Positions 1-5,456 of a stretch of 5,957 nt of DNA are shown piece by piece; the stretch's first letter is position 1; every line of letters starts with the position of its first letter. Origin of the DNA: Nitrospira lenta (lineage in GTDB: Bacteria > Nitrospirota > Nitrospiria > Nitrospirales > Nitrospiraceae); assembly GCA_945906715.1 (NCBI GenBank), contig CAMDRK010000171.1, positions 1 to 5,957 on the forward strand. The letters run 5' to 3'. The notes below the pieces were generated by a model. That model was not told where the DNA came from. It ran no database searches and was given only the letters and a program-made list of their open reading frames with translations. The translations under genes and the position numbers were made by a program.

Positions 1-518
1 CGCTTTGGGACAATCATGCGAACCGGGCCTCCGTGTTCCTTCGAGAGGGGTCTGCCGTTCCATTTGTATGTCAGGAGCACGTCCTGATCGTCGCAGGCTT
101 CAAGCGGCAAATTGGTGGTGTAGTCGTCGAACGATTTGAAGAGGACGAATTTCGCCGAAGCCAGTGGTTTTACCACGGATAGAATGTGTTTAAAGCTGAC
201 CCCTTCCCACTCGTTGTCGAATCGGCTCCAGCTTGTCACACAGTGGAAATCCGACAAGTCCTTGAATTGGGGCTGTGCCAAGAACTGCTCCCATGTCCAG
301 GTGACAGGCGTGGTCACAGACCCACCGATGGTCAGGCTCCATTCGCTCAAGGGGACGTCAGGTTTGAACCCCAGATCCAGCACAGGCCAGGTCTCGACAA
401 GATGCTGCCCCTGTGGCAGACGGGCATCTCCTTCGTAAAACACTTCCCGTTCTTCACCGCCACGCCGGGCCTTTGCCCACTGTTCTTTTGTTTTGGTTAA
501 ACGACTTGAATCATCCAT
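1..518 (-). CDS. Sulfite oxidase-like molybdopterin oxidoreductase (YuiH-like), 3' end missing
   Basis: The reading frame starts with ATG at 518 and stays open through the left edge, so only the first 172 residues are present. The protein belongs to the sulfite oxidase superfamily of molybdenum-cofactor enzymes (COG2041 type), closest to the bacterial YuiH-like branch. The strongest evidence is the segment DFHCVTSWSRFDN at residues 90-102, where Cys93 is the expected thiolate ligand of molybdenum. FKSFDDYTTNLPL (129-139) and a closing HGGPVRMIVPK (162-172) are also typical of the family, where this block normally continues into the substrate-pocket part of the domain. No Tat or Sec signal is visible; the N-terminus is charged and hydrophilic, which suggests a cytoplasmic protein as in YuiH rather than periplasmic MsrP. 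A strong Shine-Dalgarno site lies 7 nt upstream. The gene follows the thiol oxidoreductase gene by 63 nt on the same strand, with no evident terminator between, so co-transcription is possible. The physiological substrate is unknown. Confidence 0.88.
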   Translation of the reverse strand, partial: MDDSSRLTKTKEQWAKARRGGEEREVFYEGDARLPQGQHLVETWPVLDLGFKPDVPLSEWSLTIGGSVTTPVTWTWEQFLAQPQFKDLSDFHCVTSWSRFDNEWEGVSFKHILSVVKPLASAKFVLFKSFDDYTTNLPLEACDDQDVLLTYKWNGRPLSKEHGGPVRMIVPK

Positions 519-525
519 AGATCGG

Positions 526-530
526 CCTCC
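526..530 (-). promoter_or_regulatory. Ribosome binding site of the sulfite oxidase-like gene
   Basis: GGAGG on the minus strand ends 7 nt before the ATG at 518. It fixes this start over the out-of-frame ATG at 514. Confidence 0.8.
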
Positions 531-581
531 GCATACAGAGTAGGACAGGAGACGGAGAGCTTACAAGCAGGAAAAGCAAGA

Positions 582-1628
582 TTATGAAGAGGGTTGTTGT
601 TTGAGAAGCCTGTCGATCACAGCTTGAAATTCAGCAAGCGGTTTCGCGCCAACCAAAGGACGGCCATTGATGAAGAACGTCGGTGTGCTGGTAATGCCGA
701 GCGTGAAGCCATCCTGAAGATCCTTGGCCACCTCTTCGCGATAGCGTCCTGTATTCAGACAGGTCGCAAAGCTGTCCGGCTGAAGGCCCAGTTCCGTTGC
801 CAGAGCAGGAAAGTTCCATCCATTCCCTGGGGTTTGCCGGTCAAACAGGATGTCGTGGTACTCCCAATACATGCGTTGCTCTCCCGCGCATTGGGCGGCT
901 TCGGCGGCCTGTGACGCATAGGGGTGGTTGGGACCAGGATAGTCTCGATAGACCATGCGGATCTTTTCACCATAGAGACGGCGAAGTTCCTTCAGTATTC
1001 CCACGCTCTTTTGACAGTAGGGGCATTGAAAGTCTGAAAACTCCACAATGGTGACCGGCGCATCGACAGGCCCGATCGAAGGATCGTCGTCCACGCTGAC
1101 TGTGAGGATTGGCGGCTCTGTGGGCGGAAGAGTAATGTGAATATCAGTCTTGCGGCGAAGGGAGACCAGCAGCGCTTGCCGAATTCTTGCCTGTTCCTGA
1201 AGGTCTTGCGATGCGTCATGGCTCGGGCTGTCCTGAGTCGTGCCGAGGCTCAGCCGTTTGACAGGACCTGGGAGGTCTGCAAGCCGGGCGATGGATTCCG
1301 ATTGTGAAGCCTCGGTCAGGAGCTGTGAGACGCTTATACCCTTTCGGGATGCCTCCGCCGCCAGCAGGGTCTCCTCGATTTTCCGTTGGAGCGCTTGCTG
1401 TAGCAGTTCTCTGCGCTGTTGGTCTGCGTGGTAGAGGGAAAGGGCCGCAGCTTGCTCAACCTCTCGCAAGGTGATCGAGTCTGTTCCTACAGTCGCGACA
1501 ACTGGATTCCCGGACGTGGTTGGCTTCTGCTCATACGCTTGGAATGGCCAGCGGATACTGTAGAGACCAGCGAACAAGACGAGGAAGCCAAGCGCGATCA
1601 GGATTTTGAAGGCGGGTATCGTGGTCAT
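582..1628 (-). CDS. Membrane-anchored DsbA-family thiol oxidoreductase with SurA-N-like domain
   Basis: The 348-residue protein starts at ATG 1628. A short N-terminus is followed by one hydrophobic segment (residues 8-24), a signal anchor or uncleaved signal peptide, so the rest should face the periplasm. Residues 42-105 (NPVVATVGTDSITLREVEQA onward, with a long helix and KGISVSQLL) resemble the N-terminal helical region of SurA/PpiC-type chaperones; no prolyl-isomerase domain follows. From residue 174 comes a DsbA-like thioredoxin fold of the Thioredoxin_4 type: VTIVEFSDFQ, the redox pair Cys202-Pro-Tyr-Cys205, and the cis-proline loop TSTPTFFING with Pro316. Cys247 and Cys290 could form a second structural disulfide, as in some DsbA relatives. 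It probably makes or shuffles disulfides in exported proteins. An in-frame TTG at 1763 would add 45 residues but leave the hydrophobic segment internal and has no well-spaced ribosome site, so I prefer 1628, although its own site is weak. Confidence 0.88.
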   Translation of the reverse strand: MTTIPAFKILIALGFLVLFAGLYSIRWPFQAYEQKPTTSGNPVVATVGTDSITLREVEQAAALSLYHADQQRRELLQQALQRKIEETLLAAEASRKGISVSQLLTEASQSESIARLADLPGPVKRLSLGTTQDSPSHDASQDLQEQARIRQALLVSLRRKTDIHITLPPTEPPILTVSVDDDPSIGPVDAPVTIVEFSDFQCPYCQKSVGILKELRRLYGEKIRMVYRDYPGPNHPYASQAAEAAQCAGEQRMYWEYHDILFDRQTPGNGWNFPALATELGLQPDSFATCLNTGRYREEVAKDLQDGFTLGITSTPTFFINGRPLVGAKPLAEFQAVIDRLLKQQPSS

Positions 1629-1777
1629 ATGGTAGAGGGCCGTGGTGTCATGTGATGATGGGGATATCTCTGCAAACCATAGCAAACCATCCTCAAAAAT
1701 CCATGATTTCTTGATAATCCACGCCTGACTCGCGGCTCCCAGATCGTTCGCCGCAAGCGACAACTCCCTAGAGTCGC

Positions 1778-1789
1778 GGCCGGCCGGCC
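1778..1789. repeat. 12-bp GC-only perfect palindrome
   Basis: GGCCGGCCGGCC lies in the 268-nt gap between the receiver gene and the thiol oxidoreductase gene, about 150 nt upstream of the latter's ATG. It is self-complementary, so it could be a protein site or a short hairpin in a leader RNA, but it has no extended stem and no T-tract, which argues against a terminator. No convincing sigma-70 promoter was found in the gap. Function unknown. Confidence 0.35.
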
Positions 1790-1896
1790 TCTCCTAAGAA
1801 GTACCCCGAGTAATACAGTTACGGTCATGCTGCATAGCCTGAATGCCTATAGTGCCCAGCCCTTCCTGATAGGTCTGAGACAATTTCCATGACAGG

Positions 1897-2265
1897 TTAG
1901 TGTGTTATTTCGTAGCGCACCGCCTTAAGCAGCGTGTCCATGCTAAACGGCTTGTGCAAGGTCTGTCGCGCGCCCAAGAGTTTGGCGACACCTAAAACAT
2001 TCCCTTCTCCTTGCTCACCTGATATCGCGATGACCTTCGCGTTGAGGAATTCACGCGTCAACTCCAAGAGCATGTCCAATCCACTCATCTCGGGCATGAG
2101 AATATCGGTGATCACCAAGTCCGGTGGCCTGTCCCGATACAGCGCAAGCCCCGTGCGGCCATTGGGCGCTTCGCGCACCTCATGTCCAGCCGCTTCAAGC
2201 ATGGAGCGCAGGAGGGCGCGGGTTGATTCTTCTTCCTCGATGATCAGAATTGTAGCCGGGGTCAC
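1897..2265 (-). CDS. Stand-alone CheY-like receiver (response regulator)
   Basis: A 122-residue protein consisting of a single receiver domain with no output domain. Asp54 in DLVITDILMP is the expected phosphoacceptor, Ser82 in VIAISG and Lys105 in LHKPF are the conserved Ser/Thr and Lys of the active site. The Mg-binding acidic pair, usually Asp-Asp or Glu-Asp, is Glu10-Glu11 here (IIEEEES), and the aromatic switch position before the Lys looks like Thr102. Phosphorylation is therefore probable but may be atypical. It starts with GTG at 2265, inside the stop of the upstream GGDEF/EAL gene (4-nt GTGA overlap), behind a strong ribosome site, so the two are translationally coupled. Single-domain receivers act by binding a partner; the EAL protein is the obvious candidate, but that is inference. 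No histidine kinase lies in the window. Confidence 0.93.
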   Translation of the reverse strand: MTPATILIIEEEESTRALLRSMLEAAGHEVREAPNGRTGLALYRDRPPDLVITDILMPEMSGLDMLLELTREFLNAKVIAISGEQGEGNVLGVAKLLGARQTLHKPFSMDTLLKAVRYEITH

Positions 2266-4310
2266 AGAGCCCTCCTGGCAGGCAAGTAGGGTTTTTCATA
2301 GCGGCTCGACAATGCCTCAATCAATGCGTGTTTGCTGGCTTCTACCTTCTGGCGCTGCTGCTCGCCTTGCAGGTACTGCTCCATGTTTCCAGACGAGAGC
2401 GGTTTGCTATAGAAAAACCCTTGTCCCTCATGGCAGCCGAGGTCACGCAGGAGTAAGGCCTGTTCCTGACTCTCCACTCCTTCGGCAGTCACTCTCAGGC
2501 CCATAGTCAAGGCCATGCCAACAACTGCTTTGATGATGGCTTTGGATTGATGTCCCTTGCTGATCTCTCGAACAAAGTGTTGGTCGATCTTCAGCGCATC
2601 GACAGGGAGCTGGGTCAGGTAACTCAACCCCGAATACCCGGTTCCAAAATCATCCACAGAAAGGTGAACCCCCAGAGATTTCAGCTTGTAGAGGTTTTCC
2701 AATGTGGTATCTGCTTCTGTGATCAACACGCTCTCGGTAATTTCCAACTCCAAACACTGAGGGTTCAAATTGGTTTCCTTCAAGATTCTTGCTACCGTGC
2801 TGACCAGCTGGGGGTTCATCAGCTGTGTGGGTGTGACATTGACTCCAATATAGAAAGGAGGAAGGCCACGTTCTTGCCATTCTTTGGCTTGCAAGCATGC
2901 CGTGCGGAGAATCCATTCACCCATGGCTTCGATCAGGCCAGACGCTTCCGCTAATGGGATAAAATGCACGGGGGACACCGAGCCCACATCGGGGTGCTGC
3001 CACCGCATCAGCGCTTCTGCTCCTACGAGCTGGCCAGTCGCGAGATTGATTTTTGGTTGATAGGAAACCGACAGCTCACGGCGATCGAGAGCTTTGCGAA
3101 GGCTCATGTCTAAGAACAGGGGGTCGTAAGCGCGCGACGCCATGTCTTCTGAGTAGAACTCGTAACAGTTTTTCCCTCGCGTTTTGGCGCAGGTTAACGC
3201 CAATTTGGCATGGTCGATTATTGCGCTAGCATCCATCGCATTCGTGTCAGGAACGAGCGCGCCCCCGATATGCACTGAGAGAGAGACTCGCTCGCCTAAC
3301 TCGATGAACGGGACTCGAAGCATCTCGACAAACTCATCAGCCAGATGCGCCACCTCTGCAGGGGTGGCGTAGTGTCTTGTCAGAATGGCCAAGCTGGCCT
3401 GTCCATGTCGCGCCACCACGTCGCCAGGTTTTACCAGCGGCACGAGTCGGTTCACGATATGTTTTATGACGCGATCGCCTGCGGAACGACCCTTCGTCTC
3501 ATAGATCTGATCCATCCCTGCAATTTCCAGAACAAGCACGCTGATGTTCTCGCGAGACTTGCGGGCGTGTTTCACAGCGTGACGGAGCAGGGCCACGAAT
3601 TGTGTGCGACTCGGAAGGCCAGTTATTGGGTCACTGGTGGTGAGTATTCTTACTGAGTCCATCGTGCGTCCGCAGGCGACAGCCACTCCCAGGATGAGGG
3701 GGAGTTGCAGCAAATGGTAATCCAGTGTGACTCCTGCCAACCCAGCATCCTGATAGAAGGCCAACCCGTACATGGTCGTGACCACGAGCGCATAGAGGAT
3801 GGTCTGTTGTCTTGTGCGGGTGAGTAACGCAATTATCATGATGAGGAAATAGGCTGCATAGGCTTCGGCTCCGGTTCTGCCGGAATAGTAGAACAGCGTG
3901 GCCGTGATAATTGTGTCGAGTATTGCGAGAAGACCCGGGAACCAATCCGACGCAATCATGCGAACGGGAAGGAATAAGAGCCCCCTGAAGATGGCCAGGA
4001 GAGCCATGAAGGGCAGCCAGATAGATTGATCATGCAGGATGTTGAAATTCAGCGCCGCGCCGCCGACCATGACCACCAGCACCAGGATTTGAAGAAAGAG
4101 GAAAGTCGATCTGACCTCTCCTCTCATCGCGGCAATGGCTTGCGCCACTTTTGGCGATACGTTCTCGCTCGTGGTTGAGTCGGGCGGCAGCAGATTCACC
4201 GCGGCAGCCGATTGATTCAAGGAGCAAGCGGACAAGAGAGCCTCGCCGCGCAATTCAGGCGCGTGGGCCGAGTCCAATCTCTTGTCAAAATTATATGCGA
4301 GAGCGTTCAT
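2262..4310 (-). CDS. Membrane protein with degenerate GGDEF and intact EAL domains (predicted c-di-GMP phosphodiesterase)
   Basis: 682 residues from ATG 4310; a TTG at 4316 would add two residues. After a hydrophilic N-terminus come about six hydrophobic segments (roughly 69-90, 96-117, 125-143, 148-164, 169-187, 199-213), a membrane sensor region of a kind I cannot name. A GGDEF-type domain follows (225-386) but its signature is GQASL at 303-307 in place of GGDEF, and the upstream inhibitory-site RxxD reads KPGD, so it should neither make c-di-GMP nor bind it at that site. The EAL domain (398-643) keeps the catalytic set: Glu432 in EALMRW, Asn491, Glu526 in EITES, Asp553-Asp554 in DDFGTGYSGLSYL, Lys574, Glu613 in EGVE, and Gln630 in GQGFFYSKPL. 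I predict an active phosphodiesterase cleaving c-di-GMP to pGpG, with the GGDEF remnant perhaps a regulatory GTP-binding module. It forms an operon with the receiver downstream and is divergent from a cellulose synthase gene. Confidence 0.94.
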   Translation of the reverse strand: MNALAYNFDKRLDSAHAPELRGEALLSACSLNQSAAAVNLLPPDSTTSENVSPKVAQAIAAMRGEVRSTFLFLQILVLVVMVGGAALNFNILHDQSIWLPFMALLAIFRGLLFLPVRMIASDWFPGLLAILDTIITATLFYYSGRTGAEAYAAYFLIMIIALLTRTRQQTILYALVVTTMYGLAFYQDAGLAGVTLDYHLLQLPLILGVAVACGRTMDSVRILTTSDPITGLPSRTQFVALLRHAVKHARKSRENISVLVLEIAGMDQIYETKGRSAGDRVIKHIVNRLVPLVKPGDVVARHGQASLAILTRHYATPAEVAHLADEFVEMLRVPFIELGERVSLSVHIGGALVPDTNAMDASAIIDHAKLALTCAKTRGKNCYEFYSEDMASRAYDPLFLDMSLRKALDRRELSVSYQPKINLATGQLVGAEALMRWQHPDVGSVSPVHFIPLAEASGLIEAMGEWILRTACLQAKEWQERGLPPFYIGVNVTPTQLMNPQLVSTVARILKETNLNPQCLELEITESVLITEADTTLENLYKLKSLGVHLSVDDFGTGYSGLSYLTQLPVDALKIDQHFVREISKGHQSKAIIKAVVGMALTMGLRVTAEGVESQEQALLLRDLGCHEGQGFFYSKPLSSGNMEQYLQGEQQRQKVEASKHALIEALSSRYEKPYLPARRAL
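2271..2276 (-). promoter_or_regulatory. Ribosome binding site of the receiver gene
   Basis: AGGAGG on the minus strand ends 5 nt before the GTG at 2265. It lies inside the last codons of the upstream gene and supports the overlapping GTG start. Confidence 0.8.
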
Positions 4311-4355
4311 GCTCAATTTCCAAACCAGCGAGTGAGTAACGAACGCGTACCGGGC

Positions 4356-4372
4356 CTCTCAAAAACTGAGAG
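4356..4372. repeat. Small inverted repeat upstream of the GGDEF/EAL gene
   Basis: CTCTCA (4356-4361) and TGAGAG (4367-4372) form a 6-bp stem with a 5-nt A-rich loop, 46 nt upstream of the ATG at 4310. It could be an operator or a leader hairpin. There is no T-tract on the minus strand that would make it a terminator for or against the EAL gene. The wider stretch 4373-4570 shows no gene, only a run of eight G at 4539-4546. Confidence 0.25.
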
Positions 4373-4636
4373 TTCCAGGCCGCTCAGCATCGTTATGGGG
4401 ATGGCCATGAGGATCGGCACTGTGCTTCTGCCGTCAGCAAAATCACATTCAGCCGCAAATGATGTTTCCTCGATCGAGTCCCGCATCGCCATACGTCACT
4501 TATCTCCTGAGATCTGCTTTTTGCCAAGCTGCCCAAGTGGGGGGGGTATTCACTTTGGAGGGGCATACAAAAGAGGATGGCAGGGTCTTCCGTGGGAAAC
4601 AGCATCGCACTCCGGCGGGCCGCAACGCGTGTGAAG

Positions 4637-4660
4637 CCTGTCCTGAGCAAGGTCGAAGGG
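4637..4660. repeat. Short dispersed-repeat-like sequence (CTGTCCTGAGC...GTCGAAGG)
   Basis: CTGTCCTGAGC at 4639-4649 followed by GGTCGAAGG at 4651-4659 matches a short sequence I recall as scattered in many copies through genomes of several environmental bacteria. A broken partial copy in the opposite orientation appears at 5171-5205. Only comparison with the rest of the genome can show whether it is a true repeat here. Confidence 0.4.
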
Positions 4661-4870
4661 GGTGTGGCGCCGGCACAGCACACAGGGCAACACGGGAGAG
4701 CCCACGCGGCGAGGGCGATACGGGTCTCGCTCCCTTGATGGGAGGGAGCCGTGTGGGAAGTCGGAGGGGCTCATCGTACCGATGGCACTCGGCGGATAAC
4801 ACAACCGACAAGGAGGGAAGGAGCCCTGGCTCAAGGCGGGTCTCGACGAGTCCAGGAGCCGGAGATTGGC

Positions 4871-4978
4871 GTGACCCTGTGAATTCCTGGCTTGCTACGG
4901 AGACTCCAAGAGGCGCTGGGCCTCACGGCCAAGCAGGCGCAGGGGGCGTGTGTGCATGCCGTGGGGCGGCACTCGTCC
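4871..4978 (+). pseudogene. Remnant of the group II intron reverse transcriptase N-terminus
   Basis: GTG at 4871 is followed by three codons and then a TGA at 4880-4882. The same frame continues as IPGLLRRLQEALGLTAKQAQ (4883-4942), which resembles the start of one group of intron-encoded reverse transcriptases that begin with a short basic helix of the pattern KLQEALHxKAK. After about 20 matching residues the similarity stops and the sequence runs within 40 nt into domain V. None of the RT palm motifs (such as YADD), the maturase domain or an HNH nuclease is present. The simplest reading is an internal deletion that joined the first codons of the RT to the 3' ribozyme end, plus a nonsense change at codon 4. 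The family match is from memory and the segment is short, so this call is moderate. Confidence 0.5.
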
Positions 4979-4980
4979 GA

Positions 4981-5013
4981 GAGCCTGATGCGGGAACACC
5001 GCACGTTCGGTTC
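4981..5013 (+). ncRNA. Group II intron domain V
   Basis: The 33 nt fold as the catalytic hairpin of group II introns. The lower helix pairs 4981-4988 (GAGCCTGA) with 5006-5013 (TTCGGTTC), with one mismatch (T4986/C5008) and the usual G-U at G4983/T5011 of the AGC triad (4982-4984). A 2-nt bulge CG sits at 5004-5005, exactly where domain V has its metal-binding bulge. The upper helix TGCGG (4989-4993) pairs perfectly with CCGCA (4999-5003). The loop is GAACA, five bases, in place of the usual GNRA tetraloop. The arrangement of triad, bulge and stem lengths is hard to obtain by chance; the altered loop and the mismatch suggest mild decay. Confidence 0.72.
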
Positions 5014-5017
5014 GATG

Positions 5018-5047
5018 AGCGGACATGGAACCCATGACCGTTGGGAT
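5018..5047 (+). ncRNA. Candidate group II intron domain VI with unpaired branch-point A
   Basis: Immediately after domain V, AGCGG (5018-5022) pairs with CCGTT (5038-5042) and CATGG (5024-5028) pairs with CCATG (5032-5036) over a 3-nt loop. A5037, on the 3' strand, is left unpaired opposite A5023, which is where the branch-point adenosine should lie. An AY dinucleotide (A5046-T5047) follows ten bases on, slightly further than the usual 7-8, giving a candidate 3' splice site at 5047/5048. Confidence 0.45.
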
Positions 5048-5456
5048 TGGCGGTAGATGCGTGCATCGACACCATCGAGAACGGCACCAGGTCAGCGTCC
5101 ATGTTCGACTCGACTGAAGCTTTTGCTGCAAGCGTGGATACGCGGCTACGACGGGCAGTCTCGCCATTCAGCCCTTCGACAGACTGCACGAGTATGCCTC
5201 AGGGCTTCTCGCATCCGAATGCCCGTCTCGCTTCGCGTCTGCGCGCTTTCGCGACGAACCTTCATGAATAATGCGGGCCAAGAAGTACCCCCTCGCCCGT
5301 ATAGCTGGTCCCCCTCCGTCCTCGGTATAGGCAGAAAAGCCATTCCATTCTAAGGTGAGTCATGCACGCAGCTAAGAGAAGACAGCCGCAGAAATCATGG
5401 TCTGGGCCGGCAGCTGAACAGCAGGATTTATAGGGAGTCTTAGAAAGGAAACGGCT
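5048..5456. other. Gene-free stretch upstream of the cellulose synthase gene
   Basis: About 410 nt with no reading frame that looks like a real protein on either strand. It contains a 6-bp inverted repeat AGCCCT (5170-5175) / AGGGCT (5201-5206), the former beginning the partial dispersed-repeat copy, and TTCATGAATAATGCGGGC at 5261-5278, which looks like a repeat or element edge. An AT-rich ATTTATAG at 5426-5433 is the only -10-like sequence near the bcsA start; no well-spaced -35 was found. The leader of the cellulose synthase mRNA must begin somewhere in here. Confidence 0.4.
5444..5449 (+). promoter_or_regulatory. Ribosome binding site of the cellulose synthase gene
   Basis: AAAGGA ends 7 nt before the ATG at 5457, a well-placed Shine-Dalgarno site that decides the start. 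Confidence 0.7.

Larger units (their letters stand above)
4629..5047 (+). mobile_element. Group II intron remnant with the reverse transcriptase deleted
   Basis: The 3' end is the well-supported part: a domain-V hairpin at 4981-5013 and a plausible domain VI ending in AT at 5046-5047. Upstream, 4768-4870 resembles the leader before the ORF of bacterial group II introns, including GAGGGAAGGAGCCCTGGCTC at 4813-4832, and is followed at 4871 by a remnant of the intron-encoded protein. The resemblance rests on my recall of such introns, not on a search. The 5' boundary is uncertain; I placed it at GTGTG (4629-4633), which fits the GUGYG intron start, but the resulting 419 nt is short for a complete domain I-III scaffold, so the 5' arm may be truncated or may begin further left. 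Domains I-III were not folded. A full intron of this type would be about 1.8-2.5 kb; here roughly the whole RT, maturase and any endonuclease segment is gone. It lies in the divergent control region and interrupts no recognisable gene. Confidence 0.6.

Noticed and set aside
136..500. Two overlapping plus-strand open frames near the left edge
   Set aside because: They are antisense to the sulfite oxidase-like gene, whose minus-strand frame carries the Cys ligand motif and a strong ribosome site.
1629..1763. TTG-initiated 45-residue N-terminal extension of the thiol oxidoreductase
   Set aside because: It would bury the signal-anchor segment and has GGGAG directly touching the TTG with no spacing; the ATG at 1628 places the hydrophobic segment at the N-terminus.
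1840..1880. CCTAT ... ATAGG pairing downstream of the receiver stop as a terminator
   Set aside because: Only five pairs over an 18-nt loop and no T-tract on the minus strand.
1934..2506. 190-codon open frame on the plus strand
   Set aside because: It lies antisense to the receiver and the EAL C-terminus, both of which have conserved motifs.
4539..4546. Run of eight G in the intergenic region
   Set aside because: It could be a slippage site, but no reading frame or promoter spacing there would make it a phase-variation switch.
4459..5037. 192-codon open frame on the plus strand through the intron relic
   Set aside because: Its composition (Gly, Arg, Ser, Thr) is typical of translated structured RNA. 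Its C-terminal VREPDAG...HVRFDER is simply domain V read as protein, as often seen in automatic annotation of group II introns.
1796..5291. AAGAAGTACCCC occurs at 1796-1807 and at 5280-5291
   Set aside because: A single shared 12-mer is about what chance gives in 6 kb, and the flanks do not match.
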